Shown in pieces: positions 35,210-44,056 of a stretch of DNA of 64,000 nt. The notes below the pieces were generated by a model. It was not told the origin of the DNA, ran no database searches, and saw only the letters and a list, made by a program, of their open reading frames with translations. The DNA comes from an uncultured Pelagibacteraceae bacterium (lineage in GTDB: Bacteria; Pseudomonadota; Alphaproteobacteria; Pelagibacterales; Pelagibacteraceae): positions 16,996-80,995 of the forward strand of contig CACJNE010000006.1 of assembly GCA_902594675.1 (NCBI GenBank). Direction: 5' to 3'. Both the position numbers and the translations under genes were made by a program. The first letter of the stretch is position 1; every line of letters begins with the position of its first letter.

Positions 35210-35866
35210 ATGGTTGATAAAGATTCAGAACCTAAAGTTAAAGAAAATTTAGATATCACTGACGAATTAATTGCTGAAAGAAGAACAAGTACAAAAATGC
35301 CTGAGGACATGATTCCTTGGATGGCAAAAACAATAGAATTTATTGACTCAAAAATGCTTTTATCAGGCAAAATAATAATGTGGATCACAATTCCACTTAT
35401 TTATGCAATGATACATGAAGTAATTGGAAGACATTTTTTTAATAGACCTACACTTTGGTCTTTTGATATTAGCAGAATGTTAGCAGGAGCTTTGTTCATG
35501 CTTGGTGCAGCATATACGTTATCAAAAGGTATCCATATAAGAGCTGACTTTCTCTATAGAAATTGGACAGTTAAAAATCAAGCTAGAGTAGATTTATTTT
35601 TATATCTTTTATTTTTTATACCAGGTTTCTTGGTATTTTTTTATGTAAGTTTTGATTATGCTTACACATCAATTTGTGGAAGATCAAATCTTGAAGAATG
35701 TTTAGGTGGAAAAGTAAGAATTCAAAGAGCGATGGATACCACGTGGATGCCAATTATGTGGCCATTAAAAAGTTGTATGCCAATTGGAGCCTTTCTACTT
35801 TTAGTTCAAGGTTTTTCTGAAATACTTAAGACATATTATGCTTTTGTGAAAGGAAGATGGCCTTAA
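35210..35866 (+). CDS. dctQ: TRAP transporter small permease (DctQ family)
   Basis: This 218-residue membrane protein has an N-terminal cytoplasmic tail of about 50 mostly charged residues and then four membrane helices. The DctQ pattern (EVIGRHFFNRPTLWSFDISR, GAAYTLSKGIHIRADFLY) is present. The long hydrophilic N-terminus is longer than in most DctQ proteins, but no better start is visible downstream. It overlaps dctM at the 3' end. Confidence 0.9.
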   Translation: MVDKDSEPKVKENLDITDELIAERRTSTKMPEDMIPWMAKTIEFIDSKMLLSGKIIMWITIPLIYAMIHEVIGRHFFNRPTLWSFDISRMLAGALFMLGAAYTLSKGIHIRADFLYRNWTVKNQARVDLFLYLLFFIPGFLVFFYVSFDYAYTSICGRSNLEECLGGKVRIQRAMDTTWMPIMWPLKSCMPIGAFLLLVQGFSEILKTYYAFVKGRWP

Positions 35867-37197
35867 TGGAATTCTTTTCACCAGAAATAATAGGCGCAAT
35901 AATGATTGGTTGCATGTTGTTTGCAATTTTTGTTGGATTTCCTATTTCATTTACATTGATTTTTTTAGGTCTTGTTTTTGGTTATTGGGGATTTGGAAAG
36001 TTAGTTTTCTATTTAATGACCTTGCAATTCAATATGATAATGACCGAGAATACTCTGGCCGCCGTTCCACTCTTTATATTTATGGGAATTTTGATGGAGC
36101 AAGCTGGATTAATGGAAAGATTGTTTAACGCGGTACAACTAATGCTATCGAAAACTAGAGGAGCATTGTTTTATGCTGTTATGTTTGTTTCAACTATCTT
36201 TGCTGCAGCAACTGGAATTGTTGGAGCTTCAGTCACAATTTTAGGAATTATGGCTGGAAAAACTATGATAAGGACAGGATATGATACTAGACTTTCTGCA
36301 GGTCTAATTTGTGCTGGGGGTACTTTAGGAATTTTAATTCCTCCAAGCATTATGTTAGTTGTTATGGGTCCTGTATTAGAAATACCAGTTACAGATTTAT
36401 TCGCAGCAGCAATTATCCCAGGAATTCTTTTAGCATTTTTGTATGCCGCTTACACAACGTTAAGATGTTTATTAAATCCTAAACTCGGTCCTGTATTACC
36501 AGCTTCAGAACGACCAAAAAATATGGCTAAGGTTTGGTATGAGTTTTTAATGGGTTTAATTCCTCCTGCAGGTTTAGTTTTCTTTGCCTTAGGAAGTATT
36601 TTATTTGGTCTTGCAACTCCAACAGAAGGTGCCGGAATGGGAGCTTTTGGAGCAATACTTTTAGCACTGGCATATAAAAAACTTACTTACCATGGTCTAA
36701 AAGAAGCTCTATTGAAAACTTTAGAGATAACAGCATTAATTATGTTTTTAGTTGCGGCCTCGAATTTCTTTGGAGCGGTATTTTCAAAATTAGGAACTCC
36801 ATCTCTATTAACAGACTTCTTATTAAATCTTGATGTAAATAAATACGTGATTTTAGCGATTATAATGGCTGCAATATTTCTACTAGGTTGGCCTTTAGAA
36901 TGGGTTCCAATAGTATTAATAGTTTTACCAATAGTTCTACCTTTAATTTTAGAATTAGGTTTTAACTTAACTTGGTTTGCTATTCTTGTAGCTGTCAATT
37001 TACAAACCGCCTGGCTATCTCCACCTGTAGCTTTATCAGCTTATTTCTTAAAAGGTGTGGTACCTCAATGGGATTTAAAAGATATATATTTAGGTATGAT
37101 GCAATTTATGGTTATCCAATTAATTGGCTTAATATTAATAATTATATTCCCCCAAATAGCATTATGGTTGCCAAGTGTAATGTATCCTAGTCCTTAG
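35857..37197 (+). CDS. dctM: TRAP transporter large permease (DctM family)
   Basis: This 446-residue protein has about 12 membrane segments with the DctM core: ENTLAAVPLFIFMGILMEQAG, AATGIVGASVTILGIMAG, GTLGILIPPSIMLVVMG and TPTEGAGMGAFGA. It forms the ion-driven translocation channel with DctQ. An ATG at 35866, three codons in and overlapping the dctQ stop as TAATG, is an equally plausible start. The 3' end overlaps the convergent EamA gene by 11 bases. Confidence 0.92.
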   Translation: MALMEFFSPEIIGAIMIGCMLFAIFVGFPISFTLIFLGLVFGYWGFGKLVFYLMTLQFNMIMTENTLAAVPLFIFMGILMEQAGLMERLFNAVQLMLSKTRGALFYAVMFVSTIFAAATGIVGASVTILGIMAGKTMIRTGYDTRLSAGLICAGGTLGILIPPSIMLVVMGPVLEIPVTDLFAAAIIPGILLAFLYAAYTTLRCLLNPKLGPVLPASERPKNMAKVWYEFLMGLIPPAGLVFFALGSILFGLATPTEGAGMGAFGAILLALAYKKLTYHGLKEALLKTLEITALIMFLVAASNFFGAVFSKLGTPSLLTDFLLNLDVNKYVILAIIMAAIFLLGWPLEWVPIVLIVLPIVLPLILELGFNLTWFAILVAVNLQTAWLSPPVALSAYFLKGVVPQWDLKDIYLGMMQFMVIQLIGLILIIIFPQIALWLPSVMYPSP

Positions 37198-38086
37198 TTT
37201 TTTTGTTAATTTGAGGAATAATTGTTCCTACTAAAATAATTATTAAGGATATAAATATATTAATGGATATTGTAGAACCCAAAACTATCCATGACATTGT
37301 AGCTCCAATAGGACCAGTTAAAGGATACATCAAACTAATTCTTCCAATTGGTGCTCTTCTTAAAGCAAAGTTATAAAATAAATAAGCTCCAAAAGTTATA
37401 AAAGATAATGTTATGGCTGCAAGAACTGGAGGACTTAAATTTAAATAATTATTATATTTAAAACTACTATCAGGCCACAATATAAAAAGTATTAGAACAG
37501 ATAAGATTGCTCCAATCATGTATTGAAAAGTATTAACACCCAATTGATTTACTTTGGTTTGCATAAAACGTCTTCCAAGTACTTCATTAATAGAAACACA
37601 CATCATTCCTAAAAATATAATAAAATCCCCTAAATAATTTCCACCTCCAATTTTCTTTTGGGTTGATAATAAAATTAAAGTTCCAATAATTGTAATAAAT
37701 GCTCCAATTATTACTTTGATTTCAATTTTTTCTTTTAAAAAAATTCTTGCTACAAAAGGCTGCCAAATAGGAAGTGTACTTATTAAAGCAACACCACTTA
37801 CCGGAGAGGTTAGCAACAGCCCTATATGAAAACTAAGAGTTACCAAAAAAGGATTTAGTAGACCCATTAAAAAAGGAGTTAATCCAATTTTTTTAACTGA
37901 TAAATCTACTCTCATTAAAAGTGCAAATATTAACATTAAAATAAATGCTAAAGAGAATCGAACTGCCATTAAATCCATTACATAAAACTCTTGTAGTGCT
38001 AATTTTACAAATGGAGGACCAGAGCCAAAGCCTATAACAGCAATGAACATTGAAATGTAACCAATATTACTTTTTAGAAAAATCAT
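37187..38086 (-). CDS. EamA/DMT family transporter
   Basis: This 299-residue, ten-helix DMT-superfamily protein has two EamA repeats (~10-140 and ~155-295), with the KLALQEFYVMDLMAVRFSLAF and GVALISTLPIWQPFVARIFLKE segments of the first repeat. Relatives export amino acids or metabolites. Nothing nearby fixes the substrate. It is transcribed toward the TRAP operon and away from the NCS1 permease. Confidence 0.87.
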   Translation of the reverse strand: MIFLKSNIGYISMFIAVIGFGSGPPFVKLALQEFYVMDLMAVRFSLAFILMLIFALLMRVDLSVKKIGLTPFLMGLLNPFLVTLSFHIGLLLTSPVSGVALISTLPIWQPFVARIFLKEKIEIKVIIGAFITIIGTLILLSTQKKIGGGNYLGDFIIFLGMMCVSINEVLGRRFMQTKVNQLGVNTFQYMIGAILSVLILFILWPDSSFKYNNYLNLSPPVLAAITLSFITFGAYLFYNFALRRAPIGRISLMYPLTGPIGATMSWIVLGSTISINIFISLIIILVGTIIPQINKKTKD

Positions 38087-38150
38087 GTATTAATATCTTA
38101 CTGTTATCACTTTTATAGACATATAAAAATATTAGTTTAGAATCTTTAAA

Positions 38151-39602
38151 GTGAGTCAAAATATAGAATTAAAAAATTTTGAATTAGCTACAGTTAATCC
38201 AAGTAACAAAACATGGACTTCAGCAGATTTATTCTGTTTTTGGGCAAATAGTATTCAAACTATTGCTGGATTTGCTCTTATATCTTCTTTGTATTTAATC
38301 TATAATTTAAGTTCTTATTTAGTTTTATCTTCCTCAATAGCTGCATCAATTCTTGTGTATTTTTTTATTTCTTTAATTGGTCACCCATCCCAAAAACACG
38401 GATTACCTTTTCCAGTTTTGATGAGAATGTCCATGGGTCTAAACGGTGCTAGATATTTAAGCTTATTAAGATCAATTGTTGGAATTTTTATGTTTGGAAT
38501 ACAAACATACTTTATATCCAAATCTATAACCTACCTAACAAGAATTATTATTTATTACATATTCGACCCACAAATTTTAGAAAATGAATTTGTTTTACAA
38601 TTTTTTCTAGGCTTAAATGTTATAGATTGGTTTTCATTAACAGTGACATTTTTCATTCAATTTTTTTTATTTACAAATGGTCAAAGATATAATCAAGGGT
38701 TTTTAAAATTCTCCGCAATATTTGTATACTTTGGCTTAATATTCTTTTTTGTTATGCTTATTGCTGAAAATAGCACTCAAATATTTCAATCTCTAAAATC
38801 TAATACAACTAGTACAGATTTGATTTCTAAATCAAATGTAATGCCCTTTTTTATTCTTACAGGGACAATTTTTTCATATTTTTCCATTGTGCTTTTGAAT
38901 TATGGAGATTTTTCAAGATATGTAAAAACCAGCAGAGATCTTAAAATAGGAAATTTATTTTTATTTTTGAATATGATTGTCTTTTCCTTTCTTGCGACTA
39001 CTATTGTAATAGGTGTTGATATTTTATTGAATCAAAAGCTAATCGTTGTTGATCAAATAATTACAAAGCCGATGGATATAATAGGAAAGATTGATAATGT
39101 CTATCTAACAGTCTACGCATTAATTTTTATAATATTCTCTTCACTTTCGACAAATTTAATAACTAATTATGTTCCAACGCAAAATAGTATAATTAATTTT
39201 TTACCTAAAAACTTGGACCTTAAAAGTGCTGGAATACTAATTTTAATATTTGGACTGATAACAGGCAGTTTGTGGCCATCAATACTAAGCCAAATAGAAA
39301 TAATAAAATTAATTGATAGTTTAGCGGCATTTTTTGGACCAATTTTTGGAGTTATCATTGCAGACTACTATCTTGTTAAGAGAGAAAAAGTTAATCACAA
39401 AGATCTTTTTTTTATGAGACTAGAAAACGAGTACATTTATTCAGGTGGATGGAATTATAAAGCCGTATACGCTGTATTAATTGGTTTTATTTTTTCATTT
39501 TCAATTATTTGGAATACTAATTTCGAAGATTTTAAAACATATTCATGGATTATAGGATTTGTCGTTTCATATATTATGTATTATCTTCTTAATGAAAAAT
39601 AA
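38151..39602 (+). CDS. NCS1 family nucleobase/allantoin-type permease
   Basis: This 483-residue protein has about 12 membrane segments and NCS1-type features: an N-terminal NKTWTSADLFCFWANSIQTIAG, SMGLNGARYLSLLRSIVGIFMFGIQTY, GDFSRYVKTSRDL, and late AAFFGPIFGVIIADYYLVKR. NCS1 carriers bring in cytosine, uracil, allantoin, hydantoins or thiamin precursors with H+ or Na+. The start codon is GTG with no obvious ribosome binding site, but no ATG lies nearby in frame. It is followed after 2 bases by a zinc alcohol dehydrogenase. Confidence 0.85.
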   Translation: MSQNIELKNFELATVNPSNKTWTSADLFCFWANSIQTIAGFALISSLYLIYNLSSYLVLSSSIAASILVYFFISLIGHPSQKHGLPFPVLMRMSMGLNGARYLSLLRSIVGIFMFGIQTYFISKSITYLTRIIIYYIFDPQILENEFVLQFFLGLNVIDWFSLTVTFFIQFFLFTNGQRYNQGFLKFSAIFVYFGLIFFFVMLIAENSTQIFQSLKSNTTSTDLISKSNVMPFFILTGTIFSYFSIVLLNYGDFSRYVKTSRDLKIGNLFLFLNMIVFSFLATTIVIGVDILLNQKLIVVDQIITKPMDIIGKIDNVYLTVYALIFIIFSSLSTNLITNYVPTQNSIINFLPKNLDLKSAGILILIFGLITGSLWPSILSQIEIIKLIDSLAAFFGPIFGVIIADYYLVKREKVNHKDLFFMRLENEYIYSGGWNYKAVYAVLIGFIFSFSIIWNTNFEDFKTYSWIIGFVVSYIMYYLLNEK

Positions 39603-39604
39603 TT

Positions 39605-40612
39605 ATGAAAGCTTTAGTTTATACTGGTGTAGAAGAACTTACTTATAGAGACGAAAAAGAACCAATAGAGGTAAGTGGAGAAAGTATTCTTAAAGTTCAC
39701 GCTTCAGGAATTTGTGGATCTGATATGCATGCTTATCACGGAAAAGATGAAAGAAGAATCCCGCCCTTAATACTAGGTCATGAGGTAAGTGGAAAAATAC
39801 AAAATGGTAAATTCAAAGATAAAAATGTTGTATTAAACCCATTAATAACTTGTGGAAAATGTGAATATTGCATGAATGGACGCGAGCATTTATGTCCTAA
39901 CAGAGTTTTATTAGGCATGAATAGACCTTATGAAAGAAGTGGAGTTTTTGCTGAATATGTCTCTACTCCAAATCAAAATATTTATGAAATACCTGATCGT
40001 CTAGATTTAAGTGAAGCTACAATTGCTGAACCTACAGCTGTATCTTTACATGCTGTATTGATGGGCGAGACATCATTAAAAAAACCGCTTAAAGAGTGTC
40101 GAACATTAGTTCAAGGCGCTGGAGCTATTGGATTATTGTGTTCATTAATTTTATCTAAAATAAAGGGAAATAAAAATATTATAATGTCTGATCCAAACAA
40201 ATTAAGGCTAGATGTTTGTTCAAAATACTTCGATGGCAAATTTGTTAGCCCAAATGATAAAGAAGTAAAAGAAAATAGTTTCGATATTGTTTTTGATACA
40301 GTTGGATTAGAGGTATCTAGACAACAAGCTATTTCTGTGATTAAGCCTGGTGGTAGCATTATCCATATTGGTTTAACACAACCTTCTGGTCAATTTAATT
40401 TTAGAAAAGCCACACTTCAGGAAGTAACATTTATAGGCACTTATTGTTATACTAATAAAGATTTTGAAAAAACAATTAAAATTTTGGCTGATAAAGAAAT
40501 AGGAGATCTATCTTGGATTGAATATCGGGAATTAAAAAAAGGAGCTGAAGCTTTCAAACAAATTCATGATGGCAGTTGTTCTGCTCCAAAAATAGTCTTA
40601 TTGCCAGAGTAA
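39605..40612 (+). CDS. Zinc-dependent medium-chain alcohol/polyol dehydrogenase
   Basis: This 335-residue MDR-family enzyme has catalytic zinc ligands Cys37 (GICGSD) and His59-Glu60 (GHE), a complete structural zinc site Cys83, Cys86, Cys89 and Cys97, and a Rossmann fold with the slightly unusual GAGAIGLLCSLIL. It resembles sorbitol/threonine dehydrogenases. Coupling to the NCS1 permease by a 2-base gap is notable because nucleobase carriers are not usually paired with an alcohol dehydrogenase. The substrate is unknown. Confidence 0.88.
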   Translation: MKALVYTGVEELTYRDEKEPIEVSGESILKVHASGICGSDMHAYHGKDERRIPPLILGHEVSGKIQNGKFKDKNVVLNPLITCGKCEYCMNGREHLCPNRVLLGMNRPYERSGVFAEYVSTPNQNIYEIPDRLDLSEATIAEPTAVSLHAVLMGETSLKKPLKECRTLVQGAGAIGLLCSLILSKIKGNKNIIMSDPNKLRLDVCSKYFDGKFVSPNDKEVKENSFDIVFDTVGLEVSRQQAISVIKPGGSIIHIGLTQPSGQFNFRKATLQEVTFIGTYCYTNKDFEKTIKILADKEIGDLSWIEYRELKKGAEAFKQIHDGSCSAPKIVLLPE

Positions 40613-40633
40613 ATACGTAATATTGAAAAAATA

Positions 40634-41308
40634 ATGAAATTGTCTATAGAAGTTTTAGTGAAAAATATTTTATCATCAATAATATTCTCGATTTTTCTTT
40701 TTTCATTATCTAATGCTAATGAAAAAGTAATATTTGATTTTACTGAAAATGAACTTTCTACTTTAGAAGTGAGGAAAGTAAGAGGCGCTGATGCAAAAAC
40801 TATTTATACAATTGGAAAAAACAAGAATGGAAATTATCTAAAAGCAGTAGCAGATAATGCAGCCTCCGGTCTTGGTAAAGAAATAAAAATAGATTTAGAT
40901 GTCACCCCTTATATTAATATTACATGGAAAGTTGAAAAAGACTTAAAAGGAATTAAAGAAAATACAAAAAAAGGACATGATTTTGCTGCAAGAGTTTTTG
41001 TAATTAAAAAAACAGGTGCTACGCCACTATCAAATAGAGCTATTAATTATGTTTATTCTAGCAACTTAAATATTGATGATTATAAACGAAGCCCTTATAC
41101 AAAAAAGTCAATAGATTATGTTTTATCTACCACAAAAAATAATTTTGATGAGTGGATTACAGTCAAAGCAAATGTAAAAGAAGATTTTAAAAAACTCCAT
41201 AAATTAGACGTTAAAGAGTTGGACGGTGTTGCTATTATGGCTGACACTGATAATTCAAAGATGAAAGCTATAAGTTATTATCAAAATATTTATTTTTCCT
41301 CTGAGTAA
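40634..41308 (+). CDS. Exported DUF3047 family protein
   Basis: This 224-residue protein has an N-terminal signal sequence (LSSIIFSIFLFSLSNA) followed by the DUF3047 pattern: YINITWKVEKDLKGI, DFAARVFVI, NRAINYVYSS, the repeated WITVKANV region and VAIMADTDNSK. The family has no assigned function, but a beta-sandwich carbohydrate-binding-like fold is commonly suspected. It starts 21 bases after the dehydrogenase stop. Confidence 0.8.
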   Translation: MKLSIEVLVKNILSSIIFSIFLFSLSNANEKVIFDFTENELSTLEVRKVRGADAKTIYTIGKNKNGNYLKAVADNAASGLGKEIKIDLDVTPYINITWKVEKDLKGIKENTKKGHDFAARVFVIKKTGATPLSNRAINYVYSSNLNIDDYKRSPYTKKSIDYVLSTTKNNFDEWITVKANVKEDFKKLHKLDVKELDGVAIMADTDNSKMKAISYYQNIYFSSE

Positions 41309-41309
41309 T

Positions 41310-41447
41310 TTATTTTATATATTTTTTAAGCACTAAACTTAAAACCGAGAGCAGAATTGCAGCAATTACATCAAGAGGCGGTGTTGCTTGAGGATATCCA
41401 AAGTTCCACAATACAACCCCTATAAGCCAAATTATATATATTTTCAT
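41310..41447 (-). CDS. Membrane microprotein (45 residues)
   Basis: An ORF on the minus strand (ATG at 41447, stop at 41310) encodes 45 residues with two short hydrophobic stretches (IYIIWLIGVVLWNF near 3-16 and DVIAAILLSVLSLVL near 26-40) joined by GYPQATPPL, and a basic tail KKYIK. It fills the gap between the DUF3047 and ybgC genes, with an AT-rich codon pattern like its neighbours. No domain is recognised. The clean helix-loop-helix shape supports a real gene. Confidence 0.6.
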   Translation of the reverse strand: MKIYIIWLIGVVLWNFGYPQATPPLDVIAAILLSVLSLVLKKYIK

Positions 41448-41501
41448 AAACAAATAATCATTAGTATATATATTCCTCGTCTTTGATAATATATTTTTAA
41501 T

Positions 41502-41894
41502 ATGGAATTTAAATCAAACTTTAAAGTTTACTATGAAGACACTGATAGTGGAGGTGTAGTTTACTATGCCAATTATTTGAAATTTTTGGAACGAGCAAGA
41601 ACAGATGCAATTACTTCTTTAGATTTTAGTAATAACAAACTTATTAACAAATTTGGGATTTATATAATTGTAAAATCCTGTAACTTAAATTTTCTTAAAC
41701 CTGCAAAACTTGAAGATAATATAAATATAATTTCAAAAGTATTAGAAGTAAAAAATGCATCAATCAGAATGAAACAAAATATTTTTGTTAATGATAAGAT
41801 GATACTCGAAGCAGAAATAGTGTTGGCATCAGTTAATAAAGAAGGTAAGCCAACAAAACTTCCAGATGAATTTAAAAATCAATTTATTAAATAG
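41502..41894 (+). CDS. ybgC: Acyl-CoA thioesterase YbgC
   Basis: This 130-residue hot-dog-fold thioesterase has the YbgC N-terminal motif YYEDTDSGGVVYYANYLKF with the catalytic Asp at 13 or 15 and the following LERARTD. YbgC hydrolyses short acyl-CoA or acyl-ACP and usually accompanies tol-pal; here no tol gene is adjacent. The 3' end overlaps the convergent glycosylase gene by 8 bases. Confidence 0.88.
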   Translation: MEFKSNFKVYYEDTDSGGVVYYANYLKFLERARTDAITSLDFSNNKLINKFGIYIIVKSCNLNFLKPAKLEDNINIISKVLEVKNASIRMKQNIFVNDKMILEAEIVLASVNKEGKPTKLPDEFKNQFIK

Positions 41895-42561
41895 ATTTTT
41901 TGACCTTAACAAATAAATTTGTCATTTTATTAACATCAATTCTTCCAGTATTAACATTTCTTGGACTGGGATGATAAGAACCAACTAATAAAATATTATT
42001 AGGAAGCTTAAAAAATTTACTGTGACCAAATTTAATATTACTCTCTATTTTGAATTGTTTTTTATAAAACTCTATACAAGCATCAAAGGCTATTTTTCCA
42101 AGTGCAACAATAATCCTTAAATTTTTTAAATTTTCTATTTCATTCTTAAAATATTTAAAACAATTATTAAGTTCATCTTTAGTTGGCTTATCCCCAGGTG
42201 GAACACATTTTAAAGCAGTAGTTATAAAACTTTTTTTTAACATCAATCCATCATTTTTGTGTACTGAATTTGGTTGATTTGATAATTTGGCTTTATGAAG
42301 GCATTTGTATAAAAACTCAGATGATTTATCACCAGTAAAAACTCGTCCGGTTCTATTTCCCCCATGTGCTGCTGGTGCCAAGCCTACTAATAATATTCTT
42401 GCATTTCGATCACCAAAACCTGTTATTGGTTTTCCCCAATACTTCTCATGAATATATTGTTTTCTTTTGTCTTTTGCTATCTGGGTTCTAAAGTTTACGA
42501 GTCTAGGGCATTTTGTACATCTTATTATTGAGTTTTCAAGTTTTTCAAAACTTTTATTCAT
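41887..42561 (-). CDS. Uracil-DNA glycosylase, family 5 (UdgB type)
   Basis: This 224-residue protein has an iron-sulfur cluster cysteine pair Cys15/Cys18 (CTKC) and a second pair in LKCVPP and LNNC. The active-site motif GLAPAAHGGNRTGRVFTGD and the C-terminal SYHPSPRNVNTGR mark the UDGb (family 5) type. It removes uracil and other deaminated or oxidised bases from DNA. Having a thermostable-type family-5 enzyme rather than Ung is common in alphaproteobacteria. It is transcribed alone, convergent with ybgC. Confidence 0.88.
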   Translation of the reverse strand: MNKSFEKLENSIIRCTKCPRLVNFRTQIAKDKRKQYIHEKYWGKPITGFGDRNARILLVGLAPAAHGGNRTGRVFTGDKSSEFLYKCLHKAKLSNQPNSVHKNDGLMLKKSFITTALKCVPPGDKPTKDELNNCFKYFKNEIENLKNLRIIVALGKIAFDACIEFYKKQFKIESNIKFGHSKFFKLPNNILLVGSYHPSPRNVNTGRIDVNKMTNLFVKVKKSI

Positions 42562-42611
42562 AAATATTAATTTTTTAATCTCTGAGAATTATACTATAAT
42601 TAATTTGATTT

Positions 42612-43466
42612 ATGAATGTAGGTTTTATCGGAGTTGGCTATATGGGTTATGGAATAGCCAAAAATATTTTAAAAAAAGGAAATAACTTATTTGTTATTGC
42701 AAACAAAAAAAGAGAACCAATAGATAAAATTGTAAGTGATGGTGCGATTGAGTTAAAGTCCTACAATGATCTGTGTAAAAAAAAACTAGATGCTCTTTTT
42801 CTTTGTGTAACTAATACACCAATAGCCATTAGTATTGCTGAAAAAGTATCTAATTTATTAAAAGACAACACATTAATAATTGATGTTACAACACACAATC
42901 AAAATGGATCAATTCAAATGGAACAGATTTTTTCAAAAAATCAAATTAATTATATTGAATGCCCTGTAATGGGAGGTCCCGTTCAAGCTGAGGAGGGTGT
43001 TTGTGGAGGAATAGTTGGTGCTTCAGAGGAAAACTTCAAAAAGGCTGAAATTTATTTAAAGACTTTTTGTAAAGATTATTTTCATTTTGGTGAAGTAGGT
43101 AAAGGAGCAAAGTCAAAGTTATTAAATAATTTTTTGTCACTTGGTACTGCAACAAATGTTATAGAATTTATCAAGAGTGCAAAGAAATTAGATATTGATT
43201 TAGAAAAACTTTTTGCAGTAGCAAAATTAGGATCTGGAAACTCAACAGCTTTAAATAGAATTTTTAATAATGTACTTAAGGACGATTATACTGGATTTAA
43301 ATTTTCAACCTCTAATACTTTAAAAGATCTTACTTATATACATGAAATGCTTAAAGATTTAGGTAATGCAGAAAAATTAGCTGACTTAAAAAAGTCATTT
43401 TACAAAAAAGCAGTAGAGGATGGCAACGGAGATCTGTTCATAAGTGAACTAATACGAAAAGATTAA
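42612..43466 (+). CDS. NAD(P)-dependent beta-hydroxyacid dehydrogenase
   Basis: This 284-residue HIBADH-family protein has the Rossmann motif FIGVGYMGYGIAKNIL, ECPVMGGPVQAEEG and catalytic Lys169 in AKSKLLNNFLSLG. It is related to, but clearly different from, the gene at 32997, so the two are paralogues. The substrate is unknown. It is single, starts 50 bases from the glycosylase gene and ends in a short A/T-rich terminator. Confidence 0.85.
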   Translation: MNVGFIGVGYMGYGIAKNILKKGNNLFVIANKKREPIDKIVSDGAIELKSYNDLCKKKLDALFLCVTNTPIAISIAEKVSNLLKDNTLIIDVTTHNQNGSIQMEQIFSKNQINYIECPVMGGPVQAEEGVCGGIVGASEENFKKAEIYLKTFCKDYFHFGEVGKGAKSKLLNNFLSLGTATNVIEFIKSAKKLDIDLEKLFAVAKLGSGNSTALNRIFNNVLKDDYTGFKFSTSNTLKDLTYIHEMLKDLGNAEKLADLKKSFYKKAVEDGNGDLFISELIRKD

Positions 43467-43480
43467 TTAATCTTTTTTTT
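43457..43480 (+). terminator. Weak Rho-independent terminator overlapping the stop codon
   Basis: AAAAGATT (43457-43464) pairs with AATCTTTT (43469-43476) around a 4-base AATT loop and is followed by TTTT. It covers the dehydrogenase stop codon and the end of the convergent microprotein gene. The stem is A/T rich, so strength is doubtful. Confidence 0.45.
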
Positions 43481-43637
43481 TATCAGCAAATACAATAGCT
43501 ATAAGTAATAATGCTGTCCAAAACATTGCAGCTAAACTTTTGATTGCACTTGTTTCAGCAGCCCACAAATCAAAAAAAAATGCTCCAATAAGAATTCCAA
43601 TTATATAAATTATTACTACTAATCTAGTCTGTGTCAT
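43467..43637 (-). CDS. Membrane microprotein (56 residues)
   Basis: An ORF on the minus strand (ATG at 43637, stop at 43467) encodes 56 residues with two hydrophobic helices (VVIIYIIGILIGAFFF near 7-22, AAMFWTALLLIAIVF near 36-50) and a KKKD tail. It overlaps the DUF1289 gene upstream by 14 bases, so the two form a unit. No domain is recognised. The helix pattern and arrangement argue for a genuine gene. Confidence 0.6.
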   Translation of the reverse strand: MTQTRLVVIIYIIGILIGAFFFDLWAAETSAIKSLAAMFWTALLLIAIVFADKKKD

Positions 43638-43881
43638 TTAGTTGTTTCTTTTTAAATAGTGAAATTCCATTATTTTTTTTATGTTCATAAGATTCTTTAA
43701 AACTTTCTAACTGCCAACCATGCATTCTTTTCTGAATATCTTCTAAATTTTGCTTTTTCCACTCATCCTTAGTATTTTGGTCTTTCCATATCTTTTTTTC
43801 GTCATTATTTCTTGCACAACCATAGCAGTATCCGGTGACTGGATCCATTTTGCAAATACTAATACAGGGCGAAATTATCAT
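43624..43881 (-). CDS. DUF1289 family small protein
   Basis: This 85-residue protein begins SPCISICKMDPVTGYCYGCAR, the four-cysteine DUF1289 motif, which likely binds a metal, followed by W-rich lysine-containing helices typical of the family. Function is not established. It is cotranscribed with the 56-residue membrane protein through a 14-base overlap and lies divergent to the tRNA-Leu/tig region. Confidence 0.82.
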   Translation of the reverse strand: MIISPCISICKMDPVTGYCYGCARNNDEKKIWKDQNTKDEWKKQNLEDIQKRMHGWQLESFKESYEHKKNNGISLFKKKQLNDTD

Positions 43882-43919
43882 TTTTTATATATTTATATCC
43901 TTTTACACTATTATTCTGA

Positions 43920-43948
43920 TTGGACAAATTAGATCTATACTATATAAA
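43920..43948 (+). promoter_or_regulatory. Promoter for tRNA-Leu
   Basis: TTGGAC (43920-43925) and TATAAA (43943-43948) are 17 bases apart; transcription would start near 43955, just before the tRNA at 43962. It may also drive tig, which begins 11 bases after the tRNA. Confidence 0.5.
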
Positions 43949-43961
43949 ACAGCATAAATTT

Positions 43962-44046
43962 GGGCGAGTGGCGGAATTGGTAGACGCGTTGGTCTTAGGA
44001 ACCAATAGTGTAAGCTGTGAAGGTTCGAGTCCTTTCTCGCCTACCA
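43962..44046 (+). tRNA. tRNA-Leu (anticodon UAG)
   Basis: The 85-base cloverleaf has acceptor stem GGGCGAG/CTCGCCT, a D-arm with GGTAGACGCG, an anticodon loop CTTAGGA giving UAG, a long variable arm expected for a leucine tRNA, a T-loop GGTTCGAGTCC and an encoded CCA end. It reads CUA/CUG-type leucine codons. Confidence 0.95.
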
Positions 44047-44056
44047 ATAAAAAAAT

